Virus record (IMG/VR): IMGVR_UViG_3300008450_000035
Location: 1-63,545 of that record
Length of the DNA: 63,545 bases
Source: a virus
Strand: one strand, 5' to 3'
In this document: positions 17,103-25,472 of the stretch, piece after piece
Numbering within the stretch: position 1 is the stretch's first letter
Layout: the number at the start of each line of letters is the position of its first letter
The notes under the pieces: model-generated
Database searches by the model: none
Seen by the model: only the letters and a program-made list of their open reading frames with translations
Told to the model about the DNA's origin: nothing
Position numbers and translations under genes: made by a program

Positions 17103-17428
17103 AAGAACTAATCAGATATATATTAAAAGAAGAAGTTAATCATAAAAAACTAAATATGATTAAGAAATATGTTGAGAAATATATTGATAGTAACAAAAAT
17201 CTTAAAGGTAATGTGTGTGAGGTATCGGCTCAAAGTGATAGAGGAACAATTGTTGTTGATATTTATATAGATGATGATCATTATATATCGTTAGATTATG
17301 AATATAACTTGTATTTTTTACAAAAAAATATTGAAAGTAAAATAATGGAAGCATTTGGGATTAAAAATAGATATGACATTATTGTGTACACAGAAAAATG
17401 TTCATCAGATAGACTTACATATGATTAA
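17099..17428 (+). CDS. Leader-tagged protein, class A (109 aa)
   Basis: Leader MKELIRYILKEEV (L-K-E), ATGA overlap with the previous gene. Body about 95 residues, alpha/beta. No family recognised. Confidence 0.6.
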   Translation: MKELIRYILKEEVNHKKLNMIKKYVEKYIDSNKNLKGNVCEVSAQSDRGTIVVDIYIDDDHYISLDYEYNLYFLQKNIESKIMEAFGIKNRYDIIVYTEKCSSDRLTYD

Positions 17429-17447
17429 AAGTAAAAGAGTTAATTAG

Positions 17448-17455
17448 ATATTTAT
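17448..17455 (+). promoter_or_regulatory. Putative late promoter box (ATATTTAT)
   Basis: 15 bp before the start at 17471. Confidence 0.5.
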
Positions 17456-17470
17456 TAATAAATTTGTAAA

Positions 17471-17995
17471 ATGAAAAAAATTATAAGATTAACAGAATCA
17501 GATTTAACAAGAATTGTTAATCGTGTGATTAATGAAAATCAAGAAGAAGTTGATCGCATATTAGATAAAATAAGTGATGGTGGATATGGGTCTTTAAGTA
17601 TTGATGAAAAAAGATACTTGAACGCATTTTCTAAACACGAAGGACGACCTGATGATTTTGTTGACCCATCAGAACAATATGATGAAAGTGAAAAAGAAGG
17701 TGAAAAATTCACATCATCATTTAAACATATACCCACAATAGAATTTGTTGTTACTTCAATAGAAAAAAAGACAAAGAACTTATATATTTTATATGGTACT
17801 ATACAATTTAACAATAAAGAATATATAGGTGGTTTGTATTTGAATAAACTTGGTAAACTTATTGATTTTGATTTTTATGAAGAACCAAAAAGTATTCATG
17901 ACGATGTTAGTATATTCAAAGATGATATTGAAGGTATTGAACACGAGGTTACGATGTTTTTTAAAGATGAGGTTATACCATCTTTAATAAATTAA
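17471..17995 (+). CDS. Leader-tagged protein, class B, DKISxxGYxSLSxDEK domain (174 aa)
   Basis: Leader MKKIIRLTESDLTRIVNRVI then NE (class B, I-N-E). Next comes LDKISDGGYGSLSIDEKRYL and a C-terminal beta domain ending in IEGIEHEVTMFF. The gene at 40950 has the same body behind a class C leader, so leader and body are separable modules. The short DKI..GY.SL helix resembles the C-terminal helix of some Bacteroidota proteins (DUF6576-like). Confidence 0.7.
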   Translation: MKKIIRLTESDLTRIVNRVINENQEEVDRILDKISDGGYGSLSIDEKRYLNAFSKHEGRPDDFVDPSEQYDESEKEGEKFTSSFKHIPTIEFVVTSIEKKTKNLYILYGTIQFNNKEYIGGLYLNKLGKLIDFDFYEEPKSIHDDVSIFKDDIEGIEHEVTMFFKDEVIPSLIN

Positions 17996-18007
17996 AATCT
18001 ATTTACA

Positions 18008-18039
18008 AACCCACACTTTAACAGGTTGTGGGTTTTTTG
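18008..18039 (+). terminator. Intrinsic terminator
   Basis: Stem AACCCACA/TGTGGGTT with an 11-nt loop, then TTTTTG. Lies 12 bp after the stop at 17995. Confidence 0.75.
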
Positions 18040-18048
18040 TTTGCACCA

Positions 18049-18056
18049 TATCTTTG
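18049..18056 (+). promoter_or_regulatory. Host-type promoter -7 box (TATCTTTG)
   Basis: TAnnTTTG element right after the terminator, 17 bp before the ATG at 18074. A TTG about 20 bp upstream lies inside the terminator stem. Confidence 0.55.
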
Positions 18057-18073
18057 TAGAAACGATAAGAGAT

Positions 18074-18346
18074 ATGAAAACCAGAGAAGAAATTAAAAAA
18101 GACATTTCAATTATTATTATTAACATGCACGATCAAAAACACAATAGTGATGATATTTTAAGACGATTGGGTGCGATTGAAGGTATGTTAATAATATTAG
18201 GTAAAACCAAAATGCACGAACCATTACCGTTTAAAGAAACGGAAGTAACTATTACTGGGTTTTGGGGTAAAACCACTACAGGTGTTGAAACAGAGTCGTA
18301 CAAAGATTGTATTTTAAGATTGGCTAAAGAAGTTATTAATGAATAA
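18074..18346 (+). CDS. Hypothetical protein (90 aa)
   Basis: Start set at 18074, downstream of the host-type promoter; a more 5' in-frame start would lie upstream of that promoter. Helical product (MKTREEIKKDISIIIINMHD). Untagged. No family recognised. Confidence 0.55.
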   Translation: MKTREEIKKDISIIIINMHDQKHNSDDILRRLGAIEGMLIILGKTKMHEPLPFKETEVTITGFWGKTTTGVETESYKDCILRLAKEVINE

Positions 18347-18361
18347 TAAACAATAAGAGAT

Positions 18362-18541
18362 ATGGAAAAACATACACAAATAGTAAAGATGGATAAATCA
18401 ATCCTTGAATATTTTAGAATGGTTATGGATTTTGATAACCAAAGTAAGAAATACAGAGAAGTTACCGAAAAAGAGTTTATCAATGAATTAACCAAGTCAT
18501 TGAATTGTTGTGTAGGAAACAAAGAAATTGTTTGGGTGTAA
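18362..18541 (+). CDS. Small hypothetical protein (59 aa)
   Basis: Complete short ORF 15 nt after the previous stop, product MEKHTQIVKMDKSILEYF..., alpha/beta. Its stop overlaps the next promoter region. No family recognised. Confidence 0.55.
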   Translation: MEKHTQIVKMDKSILEYFRMVMDFDNQSKKYREVTEKEFINELTKSLNCCVGNKEIVWV

Positions 18542-18573
18542 TTTGTTTAATTAAAAATAGTTTTCTATCTTTG
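18542..18573 (+). promoter_or_regulatory. Bacteroidota promoter, -33 TTTG and -7 TATCTTTG
   Basis: TTTG at 18542-18545 and TATCTTTG at 18566-18573, 20 bp apart, the classic Bacteroidota arrangement. The GTG start at 18579 is 5 bp downstream. Confidence 0.65.
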
Positions 18574-18578
18574 TTTTT

Positions 18579-18875
18579 GTGAGAGATTTAACAAAATATA
18601 TTGAGTCCATTTTTAAAACCAGTAACCATTACACCCTTATAATGGAAACTCCATATGTTATTACATATGAAAACGGAGTTAATGTAATTACATTTCATGT
18701 TGATTATAAGAATGATGATTTTATTTTTGAAATCTGTAATTCAGTATACCGTGTTGGGTTAAAAATAGTTTGTGACGGATTATTAAAACACCTCCCAAAA
18801 GGTTCATATATTTATAAATTAAACGAAATTAACATACCAATATCAAATATTGTCAAAGAATATTTCATAATATGA
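18579..18875 (+). CDS. Hypothetical protein (98 aa)
   Basis: GTG start immediately after a strong host-type promoter. Product MRDLTKYIESIFKTSNHYTL, alpha/beta. The first residues look like a class A leader but no (I/L)-x-E follows at the usual place. ATGA overlap with the zinc-ribbon gene. Confidence 0.55.
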   Translation: MRDLTKYIESIFKTSNHYTLIMETPYVITYENGVNVITFHVDYKNDDFIFEICNSVYRVGLKIVCDGLLKHLPKGSYIYKLNEINIPISNIVKEYFII

Positions 18876-19015
18876 GAAAGTGTAAAGATTGTGAAAGTGA
18901 TGAGGTGTTTGTGGAGTGTAATTATCCCAATTTAGATTATCCATTATATCAATGTTTCGGTTGTTATTGTGAAGAATATGATTATTATGTTTTTGGTGGA
19001 GATGATGAAGAATAA
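18872..19015 (+). CDS. Small zinc-ribbon protein (47 aa)
   Basis: MRKCKDCESDEVFVEC... with Cys pairs CKDC (4-7) and CFGCYC (29-34), consistent with one zinc site, and an acidic tail. Overlaps the previous stop. Function unknown. Confidence 0.55.
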   Translation: MRKCKDCESDEVFVECNYPNLDYPLYQCFGCYCEEYDYYVFGGDDEE

Positions 19016-19023
19016 ATAAGTGT

Positions 19024-19031
19024 ATATTTAT
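19024..19031 (+). promoter_or_regulatory. Putative late promoter box (ATATTTAT)
   Basis: 4 bp before the start at 19036. Confidence 0.55.
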
Positions 19032-19035
19032 TTGT

Positions 19036-19794
19036 ATGAATCTAAAAGAATCAATAAAAAAAGTATTAAGGGAAGAGAGGAATCATAGTAAATTAATAGT
19101 TAAATTATTAAATAGACTGATAGTTTCAAAATACGAAGATGTATGTAAGATTGAAGTTGTTCATCCTTCTGTTGATTCTGATTACGATTTTTATAGAGTG
19201 TTTGTTTATTTTAATCAGCATGGAAAAAATGGGTCTAAATATTGGGAAGAGAATATACTGAATGAAGTTTGGGAATATGTTCACGATACATTTGGGATTT
19301 CACCAGCTCTTCATTCAGTTCGTGTACCATCTTGTAATGATAATAAACTTAATGAAAATAGTGTGGATACAAGATTTAACAGAATAAAATCAATGGTTGA
19401 TGAATTTGGCGTATTTAATACCATCAAAGCGTTAGGTAGTTATACCAAGTTTAAAAAAATATATGGTGACAATCTAACAAAAGATGAGAAAGTTATTTTA
19501 ATAAGGGAACTTGTAAAAGAATATGGTGAAGACGGAGATTATATTGATGTTATGCCATATGACATTTTTGTTGAAATTGATTATAATCAAACTGATTCAT
19601 ACGATTACACCACTGAAGTCATATATGTAAACAAGGGTGGTTACTTTAATTTTAGACAATATAGTTATGATGATGAACTTGATGATTATGATTGGGAAGA
19701 TTATCATAATGGGAGTGAATATTTGTTTGTATTATCTGAATCAGAGTTAGAAAATATTATTCGTGTTATATTTGAGAGGGTAATTCATAAATAG
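19036..19794 (+). CDS. Leader-tagged VGG-like domain protein (252 aa)
   Basis: Leader MNLKESIKKVLREERN (L-R-E). Domain 1 to about residue 105. An internal KLNEN site is followed by FGVFNTIKALGSYTKFKKIYG, a diverged VGG module, then an acidic beta region. Fits the two-part polyprotein scheme. Confidence 0.65.
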   Translation: MNLKESIKKVLREERNHSKLIVKLLNRLIVSKYEDVCKIEVVHPSVDSDYDFYRVFVYFNQHGKNGSKYWEENILNEVWEYVHDTFGISPALHSVRVPSCNDNKLNENSVDTRFNRIKSMVDEFGVFNTIKALGSYTKFKKIYGDNLTKDEKVILIRELVKEYGEDGDYIDVMPYDIFVEIDYNQTDSYDYTTEVIYVNKGGYFNFRQYSYDDELDDYDWEDYHNGSEYLFVLSESELENIIRVIFERVIHK

Positions 19795-19852
19795 ATTCTT
19801 TCTTTACAATGAAATTAAAAAGAATTATACTTCAGGGTAAATAAAGAGAATT

Positions 19853-20482
19853 ATGGAATTATTAGAATCACTACAGTGGAGATACGCCACCAAGAAAATG
19901 AATGGGGAGAAAATCCCACAGGACAAATTAGAAAGAATCCTACAAGCAACAAAACTCGCACCAAGTTCATACGGACTAACTCCGTATAAAGTAATTGTTG
20001 TAGAGGATCAGAAACTAAAAGAAGAACTACAAGGAGTATGTTACGGACAAACACAGTTAACTGAATCATCGGCAGTACTTGTATTTGCAACTTGGGATGA
20101 TGTAACTGAAGAATCCGTGGATACATATATGAAAGAGATTGCAAGTCAAAGGGAAGTTCCTGTAGAGTCATTAGAGGGGTTGTCAGGAATGATTAAAGGA
20201 TCACTATCCAATATGACACAAGAACAAAAGATTTCATGGGCACAGAGACAAGCATATATTGGTTTAGGATTTGCTCTAACGGCAGCAGCAACAGAACAAG
20301 TAGACAGTACACCAATGGAAGGATTTAATCCTGTTGCGGTAGATAGAGTACTTGGATTACAAGATTATGGTTTAATGTCAGTAGTTGTATTACCGTTAGG
20401 ATATAGAGATAGTGAGAATGATTACCTTTCAAATCTAAAGAAAGTAAGAAGAGATGATGAAATGTTTTTTATTAGAAAGTAA
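19853..20482 (+). CDS. Nitroreductase-family oxidoreductase
   Basis: 209 aa, typical length for an FMN-dependent NAD(P)H nitroreductase. Family features: SLQWRYATKKM at the N-terminus, the FMN-binding region KLAPSSYGLTPYKVIVV, AYIGLGFALTAAATEQVDSTPMEG in the middle and a C-terminal VVLPLGYRD. It would reduce nitro or quinone compounds, perhaps protecting infected cells. No leader tag. It stands out from its neighbours and may be a recent acquisition. Confidence 0.85.
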   Translation: MELLESLQWRYATKKMNGEKIPQDKLERILQATKLAPSSYGLTPYKVIVVEDQKLKEELQGVCYGQTQLTESSAVLVFATWDDVTEESVDTYMKEIASQREVPVESLEGLSGMIKGSLSNMTQEQKISWAQRQAYIGLGFALTAAATEQVDSTPMEGFNPVAVDRVLGLQDYGLMSVVVLPLGYRDSENDYLSNLKKVRRDDEMFFIRK

Positions 20483-20502
20483 TATGTTTTTATTAAAATG
20501 TG

Positions 20503-20510
20503 ATATTTAT
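20503..20510 (+). promoter_or_regulatory. Putative late promoter box (ATATTTAT)
   Basis: 12 bp before the start at 20523. Confidence 0.5.
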
Positions 20511-20522
20511 AAATAAAAACCC

Positions 20523-20786
20523 ATGAAAAAAGTTATAAGATTAACAGAAAGTGAATTAACTCGTCTGATTAAAAGAATCATTAAAGAAAATGAAGATGAT
20601 ATAGATATGTCTAATTACTCAAACGATGACAGACTAAAAGGACTTAAAGATCAAATTATCACTTATTTAAATGATAATGGGGTTTATCCTAATGAGGAAT
20701 CTGATGATGATATTCTTGATGAATTATATTCCTTATATAGTCAAAGAGATCCACAAGCAATTAGATTTGTAAGAAGATTAAGCTAA
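20523..20786 (+). CDS. Leader-tagged protein, class B (87 aa)
   Basis: Leader MKKVIRLTESELTRLIKRII then KE (I-K-E), followed by about 60 acidic helical residues. No domain recognised. Confidence 0.6.
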   Translation: MKKVIRLTESELTRLIKRIIKENEDDIDMSNYSNDDRLKGLKDQIITYLNDNGVYPNEESDDDILDELYSLYSQRDPQAIRFVRRLS

Positions 20787-20861
20787 ATTCTTTTAAGAAT
20801 ATTAAAAGAATGTAATATGTTCTTTATTAGAAAATAATAATTAAAGAAAAGATTTAAGAAT

Positions 20862-20892
20862 GGGGATATAATAAATGTCCCCTTTTTTATTT
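20862..20892 (+). terminator. Intrinsic terminator
   Basis: Stem GGGGA/TCCCC with an 11-nt loop, followed by TTTTTTATTTT. It abuts the next late box within 6 bp. Confidence 0.65.
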
Positions 20893-20897
20893 TGTGG

Positions 20898-20904
20898 TAT
20901 TTAT
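20898..20904 (+). promoter_or_regulatory. Putative late promoter box (TATTTAT)
   Basis: 4 bp before the start at 20909. Confidence 0.5.
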
Positions 20905-20908
20905 ATAT

Positions 20909-21640
20909 ATGAATTTACAAGAACAAATATCAAGGATCCAATCAATGATGGGACTGAATGAAATATCAAACCCATACTCAATTACTTGGTTAGAACCAAC
21001 AAAAGAATATTTTACTCAAGAGTTAGACGAATTACTTGGAAATGATATGAGGTTCAGCAAAGATGAGTTCTTCCATCCACAAAATTATGATTTAATGTAT
21101 TCATTATTTCCACATACATTTAAACTTATTGCGGAACACGCAAAAGGAAGTGAAGTGGATGATGAACAAGAAATTAAAGACATTCTATTAGATAAAGAAA
21201 TATCTGATTTAATGAATGATTGGGACGATTTCAGAAAGGTTCTATTAAATGATAGACAATCACAAAGGGAGGGGTTTAATCTGTTTAATAAAGGAAGAAT
21301 GAAAGAGTGGGATGATAATAAAATCAACAACACATTTTATATGGGAAAGTTCTCAAAAGAGTTTCCAGGAATGTTTAAAGATACAACATCGTCAGGTTTA
21401 ATTAAACAAATGAAAAGTGATGATGGTGAAGTTAATCCACACCACAAAGGATATTTTGATAATATAGAAAACTTAAGAAACGAAAGACACAGAGAACTTC
21501 CATCTCCATTTGTTATGAAATTACCGTCAGGTGGGAGAGAAGGAAATGAATATACATTAATTGGTGGACACAAACGCTCAACAATTGCTAATCAACTAAA
21601 TGTACCAATATCTGTTTGGTTTATAGATTTATCGGAATGA
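20909..21640 (+). CDS. Leader-tagged protein with ParB-like C-terminus (243 aa)
   Basis: Start at 20909 gives the leader MNLQEQISRIQSMMGLNE (L-N-E). The C-terminal part has MKLPSGG...YTLIGGHKRSTIANQLNVPISVWFI, similar to the GGHRR...A..L...IPV motif of ParB/sulfiredoxin-like domains, which act as nucleases or NTP-dependent DNA-binding proteins. The middle region is helical and unknown. Overlaps the next start (ATGA). Confidence 0.6.
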   Translation: MNLQEQISRIQSMMGLNEISNPYSITWLEPTKEYFTQELDELLGNDMRFSKDEFFHPQNYDLMYSLFPHTFKLIAEHAKGSEVDDEQEIKDILLDKEISDLMNDWDDFRKVLLNDRQSQREGFNLFNKGRMKEWDDNKINNTFYMGKFSKEFPGMFKDTTSSGLIKQMKSDDGEVNPHHKGYFDNIENLRNERHRELPSPFVMKLPSGGREGNEYTLIGGHKRSTIANQLNVPISVWFIDLSE

Positions 21641-22371
21641 ATTCACAAGAAAACATATTAATATTAAAAAGTATCGCCAAAAAGATATCAGATAAACTTC
21701 ATTGTGATAGACACGGATCCTGTGTACATTTTGCGGAAATATTTGTTGAGGAAGTTAATGATAAACATCCTGAATTATTAAATGATTTTGATGTTATTGA
21801 GGGATATGTTAATGTAAAGTTTGGGAATGGAATACCTCAAGAACATACTTGGATTAGATTAAATAATGGTGAAATTATTGATCCAACATTTTCACAGTTT
21901 GACAAATACGATAAAAACGCACAGTACAGTAAAAAAAGAACTAAAGTTTATTCAGGACAAGAATATTATGATGAGGGTAAAGAAGGATCGTGGTTCTCCG
22001 AAAGAAGAAAAAACCTCCCAAGTTCAGTATTCAAGGAAGGAAAAAGAGAGTCTATAAGAAAGGTATTAAGGGAAGAAACCAAATTACCATTAATCATTAG
22101 GAGAAGGATTAACACCTTGGAGGATTTGTTATACAATCATATGGCAACATCATATGCTCCACACAAAGTTTGTAGATATAAAAACGAAGATGACTTACTT
22201 ATGTATGTTATTGCATCGGTAATAGAAGATATGTATTATAGATACTTTGATGAAGAGATTAGTGATTTATCAAAAGAGTGGGAAGATATGTATAGATTAA
22301 TGGAAAAATACATTACGGATGAATTTGGGGATAAAATAAAAAATTATTACCACATCCACTGTGGAGATTAA
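21637..22371 (+). CDS. Transglutaminase-like domain fused to internal leader + RRR domain (244 aa)
   Basis: Residues 1-135 show a papain/transglutaminase-like pattern: Cys in GSCVHFAEIF near 28, His in QEHTWIRL near 69 and Asp in IIDPTF near 81. At about residue 137 an internal leader, SIRKVLREETKLP, precedes an RRR-type helical domain (LIIRRRINTLEDLL). The fusion suggests cleavage at L-R-E would release two proteins. The Cys-His-Asp assignment is from spacing only. Confidence 0.6.
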   Translation: MNSQENILILKSIAKKISDKLHCDRHGSCVHFAEIFVEEVNDKHPELLNDFDVIEGYVNVKFGNGIPQEHTWIRLNNGEIIDPTFSQFDKYDKNAQYSKKRTKVYSGQEYYDEGKEGSWFSERRKNLPSSVFKEGKRESIRKVLREETKLPLIIRRRINTLEDLLYNHMATSYAPHKVCRYKNEDDLLMYVIASVIEDMYYRYFDEEISDLSKEWEDMYRLMEKYITDEFGDKIKNYYHIHCGD

Positions 22372-23078
22372 TGAGTAATACTATGAACCTACAAGAACAT
22401 ATAAGAAGAGTATTAAGGGAAGAAAAAAGATTCTCACCATTTATCAGTAGAAGATTACCAGAGGATGAGATAAATACATACTTCAATGAAGTTAAGAATC
22501 GTTTAATGGGAATGATAACAAGTGATAAGTCATCTATGATGGAAAAAGATGAATTTAAACAATTTATCATTACATACACAATTAATTTCATAATGGAAAA
22601 CTATTATGATACATTTCCTGAAATGACGGACTTCTATGAAAAATTATTTGATGATTTATATGAATATTATAATAATGAAATGGATGAATCTTATGAGAGT
22701 ATAAATAATATGAACCTACAAGAGAACATAAGAAAAGTATTGAGGGAAGAAAATAATATACCGTCATATATTAGAAGAAGACTCGGTATTTTACAGGAGT
22801 ATATGGATGATTTGGATCCAAACGATATTTGTAAATACTGGGATTATGATGAGGTTGATGGATTCACAAATGAGGTATTATCAGAGATAGTTAGAATTAT
22901 AGTTAATAGTATTCCTGAAATACATTCAGAAGATTGGTTTAATGCTTATGATGAAGTACTTGGTGTGTTAACCGATTTAAATTACCACTTGGAAATTAAC
23001 GACTTTTTTATTCACACACTTGATAATTGTGATAATTATGTAAATGAATCAATAGATAGAAATGAAAGAATTAATTAG
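22371..23078 (+). CDS. Tandem leader-tagged RRR-domain protein (235 aa)
   Basis: Two consecutive leader+domain units in one frame: MNLQEHIRRVLREEKRF (from 22383) with RRR domain 1, then MNLQENIRKVLREENNI (from 22710) with RRR domain 2 (YIRRRLGILQEYMDDLDPNDICKYWDYD). Either it is cut at the internal L-R-E or the second unit has its own start at 22710. The ATG at 22383 is an alternative start. Confidence 0.65.
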   Translation: MSNTMNLQEHIRRVLREEKRFSPFISRRLPEDEINTYFNEVKNRLMGMITSDKSSMMEKDEFKQFIITYTINFIMENYYDTFPEMTDFYEKLFDDLYEYYNNEMDESYESINNMNLQENIRKVLREENNIPSYIRRRLGILQEYMDDLDPNDICKYWDYDEVDGFTNEVLSEIVRIIVNSIPEIHSEDWFNAYDEVLGVLTDLNYHLEINDFFIHTLDNCDNYVNESIDRNERIN

Positions 23079-23496
23079 ACATATAATAAAAGAAGAAACA
23101 TCAAGAAAAACTAAACTATTAAAAATGGTTGATAGTATTGGGGTTCTAAACACGGCAGATGTTGTTGGTGGGGTGGAAAAATTATTTGATATATTAGGAA
23201 ACGAGTTCTTCACCGACTCCAATAAGATTGATATTATTAAAGAAATTATAGAATCAAATAATGGGGAATATATCTCATTGAGTGAACTAGGTGAAGAACC
23301 AATATTGGTAGATGATGACGGTGTAGAGTTTTCACAAATAGAAATATTATATTCAACAGATGTAATGTTATATCATTATGAAAAAGAAACAGGAAAAGAT
23401 CATGGAGAATCATTTATGGATTATGTACAATTACGAAGTTATATAATAGATGATATCTTTAATATGTTGGTTGACTATTATATAAATAACAATTAA
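23062..23496 (+). CDS. Leader-tagged VGG-domain protein (144 aa)
   Basis: Leader MKELIRHIIKEETSRKTKL (I-K-E), then IGVLNTADVVGGVEKLFDIL and an acidic beta tail. It begins inside the previous gene's end and is close kin of the genes at 23502 and 23933. Confidence 0.7.
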   Translation: MKELIRHIIKEETSRKTKLLKMVDSIGVLNTADVVGGVEKLFDILGNEFFTDSNKIDIIKEIIESNNGEYISLSELGEEPILVDDDGVEFSQIEILYSTDVMLYHYEKETGKDHGESFMDYVQLRSYIIDDIFNMLVDYYINNN

Positions 23497-23501
23497 GTGG
23501 A

Positions 23502-23933
23502 ATGAAAGAATTAATCAGACATATAATAAAAGAAGAAACCAACCGAAAGACAAGGATGGTAAAAATCATTAATAATATGGGAATTGATAAAACCATAGAG
23601 ATGATAGGGGGATTTGATAAGTTTGAGAAAATAATGGATATAAATGATCCGATGGATTACCTACATCTATTTAACGGAATGGATGAAGTCGAATCAAAAC
23701 AATACGAAAAATCTTTTATATATCGTTTTAACCCAAAACGCAATATAATGATGGTTAACCCTAATATAGAAAGAGTATATATCAATCAATATGAAATATG
23801 GAATGTTCTAAGGCGTGAATTTGATTTAAATAATAATGAAGCTCTTGATGCCGTAAATGAATGGTTAAAAGATGAATATGGTGTAGAAGATTTTATGTTA
23901 TTAGTTTCAAGCGCTTTAGATACAATTAAATAA
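23502..23933 (+). CDS. Leader-tagged VGG-domain protein (143 aa)
   Basis: Leader MKELIRHIIKEETNRKTRM, almost identical to the previous gene, then MGIDKTIEMIGGFDKFEKIM and an alpha/beta tail. Tandem paralogue. Confidence 0.7.
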   Translation: MKELIRHIIKEETNRKTRMVKIINNMGIDKTIEMIGGFDKFEKIMDINDPMDYLHLFNGMDEVESKQYEKSFIYRFNPKRNIMMVNPNIERVYINQYEIWNVLRREFDLNNNEALDAVNEWLKDEYGVEDFMLLVSSALDTIK

Positions 23934-24391
23934 TGAAAGAATTAATTAGACATATATTAAGGGAAGATCAAAACAGAGAAGAAAGACTCAGGTTAAAAAT
24001 TATCTCCATTATTAGAGATGCAGGACTTTCCCAAGCAATAAGTGTGATAGGAGGGGTTAATAATTTGATTAGAATATTGGGGGTAGAAAACTCAATGAAA
24101 TTTCTCAATTTGTTTAATGATATGGATGAGATAATTTTTGTTGATGAATACAATGATGACGATGAGTATACATTATTTAGATTCAGGGAAGGATTAAATT
24201 ATTTTGTCCTAAGAAATGATACAGGAACATTATTCATCTCCAAAGATATTATGGATGTATTAAAGACTATGGAAAATGATGATTATTTCTATATTTATCT
24301 ATGGATTAAAAGATGGGTTAAAAATCAATACGGAATAGAACCAAGAAATATCTTAACAACTGCTGGCGGAGATTTAGAAACGATGGGATAA
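23933..24391 (+). CDS. Leader-tagged VGG-domain protein (152 aa)
   Basis: Leader MKELIRHILREDQN (L-R-E), then AGLSQAISVIGGVNNLIRIL and LNLFNDMDEI. Starts on the last base of the previous gene (TAATG). Third tandem paralogue. Confidence 0.7.
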   Translation: MKELIRHILREDQNREERLRLKIISIIRDAGLSQAISVIGGVNNLIRILGVENSMKFLNLFNDMDEIIFVDEYNDDDEYTLFRFREGLNYFVLRNDTGTLFISKDIMDVLKTMENDDYFYIYLWIKRWVKNQYGIEPRNILTTAGGDLETMG

Positions 24392-24392
24392 C

Positions 24393-24740
24393 ATGAAAGA
24401 ATTAATTAGACATATAATAAAGGAGGAAACAAAGTTACCGGCATTAATCAGAAGAAGGGTATCTGAAGATGAGTTAGAACGAGAGTTTAAAGAATCGTTA
24501 AAAGATGCATTGGCAATGATTAAGAGAGGAAAAGACGATAGTTTACAATCCTTTACATACCAACGAATGTTAGAACATCTAATATGGGTAACAATTAGTA
24601 TGTTAATTGATTCGATCCATTATGAATTATTCTCAACAATCCCTGAAAATATAAATTGGTATGATGAAGTATTCAAAATGTTAGAGAAACATTACAGAAG
24701 TAGAATTGTTGATGAATACATGAAACATTTTAGATTATAA
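24393..24740 (+). CDS. Leader-tagged RRR-domain protein (115 aa)
   Basis: Leader MKELIRHIIKEETKLPAL (I-K-E), then IRRRVSEDELEREF and a helical domain ending in a Tyr-rich region. Member of the RRR helical family seen many times in the window. Confidence 0.7.
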   Translation: MKELIRHIIKEETKLPALIRRRVSEDELEREFKESLKDALAMIKRGKDDSLQSFTYQRMLEHLIWVTISMLIDSIHYELFSTIPENINWYDEVFKMLEKHYRSRIVDEYMKHFRL

Positions 24741-24748
24741 TTAAGTAT

Positions 24749-25162
24749 ATGAATATACAAGAAAACATAAGAAGAATATTAAGGGAAATGAGTGATGACT
24801 TATATGTTATACAGGATGAAGATAATCTTTTTTTACAAAGTCTTCCTCGTTCTATTAAAAGAAGAATAACCCATAAAGATTTAAAATGGTTTGATAATAG
24901 AATTGATGATTATATTCGTACAGTAACACACAAAGTCGGTTATAATTTATTTAAATCAATGGTTCTTGAGGGTATTATCAATGAATTTGTAACTGTATTT
25001 AAACTTAATGAATTTTCAGATGAACAAAATGAATGGGGGTTTTTTGAGTATGAATCAGAAGAATCAAAAAAGGCATTTGATTTGTTTTCTAAATTAAAAC
25101 CATTTCTTGATGATAAATATGGAAAAAGAATACGACAAGGATGGGAACAAAAAATGAGATAG
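24749..25162 (+). CDS. Leader-tagged RRR-domain protein (137 aa)
   Basis: Leader MNIQENIRRILREMS (L-R-E), then SLPRSIKRRITHKDLKW and a helical domain ending DDKYGKRIRQGWEQ. Last gene before the large noncoding region. Confidence 0.7.
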   Translation: MNIQENIRRILREMSDDLYVIQDEDNLFLQSLPRSIKRRITHKDLKWFDNRIDDYIRTVTHKVGYNLFKSMVLEGIINEFVTVFKLNEFSDEQNEWGFFEYESEESKKAFDLFSKLKPFLDDKYGKRIRQGWEQKMR

Positions 25163-25184
25163 AATTAAAGGATTTATTATAATA

Positions 25185-25271
25185 AAAGAGTATAGACTCA
25201 AATCATTCATTCCATCTTACCGTTCGTAAACTCACTACAGATTCCATTCATAATTTTATCCTATACTCTTT
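25185..25271 (+). ncRNA. Candidate structured RNA, long-arm inverted repeat
   Basis: AAAGAGTATAG (25185-25195) and CTATACTCTTT (25261-25271) are perfect 11-bp complements enclosing a 65-nt loop. No promoter of either class was found just upstream, so transcription is unproven; it could also be a DNA element. Confidence 0.35.
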
Positions 25272-25323
25272 GTTTACAGTAAACAGGTTAGTGTAAACAA
25301 CTATAACCAAATAAGGATACAAC

Positions 25324-25386
25324 CTTATAATCCATCATTATAAGTCTCCTACCTTATAATGTAAAATACTATTAACATTATGTAGG
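25324..25386. repeat. Two consecutive hairpins
   Basis: CTTATAAT-ccatc-ATTATAAG (25324-25344), then CCTAC..ATAATGT / ACATTAT-GTAGG (25348-25386) with a 3-nt bulge. They may extend the preceding inverted repeat into one structured RNA or mark a protein-binding region. Confidence 0.5.
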
Positions 25387-25410
25387 GTATTTGTAAAAAG
25401 TATTTCCCCC

Positions 25411-25472
25411 ATTTAAATCACTCCACTTCGTTCCGTTCTCCCTCATTTAAATCACTACACTTCGTTCCGTTC
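25411..25472. repeat. 28-bp direct repeat, 34-bp period
   Basis: ATTTAAATCACT(C/A)CACTTCGTTC core occurs at 25411 and 25445 with one mismatch over 28 bp, each copy led by the palindrome ATTTAAAT and a C/T tract. Confidence 0.75.
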
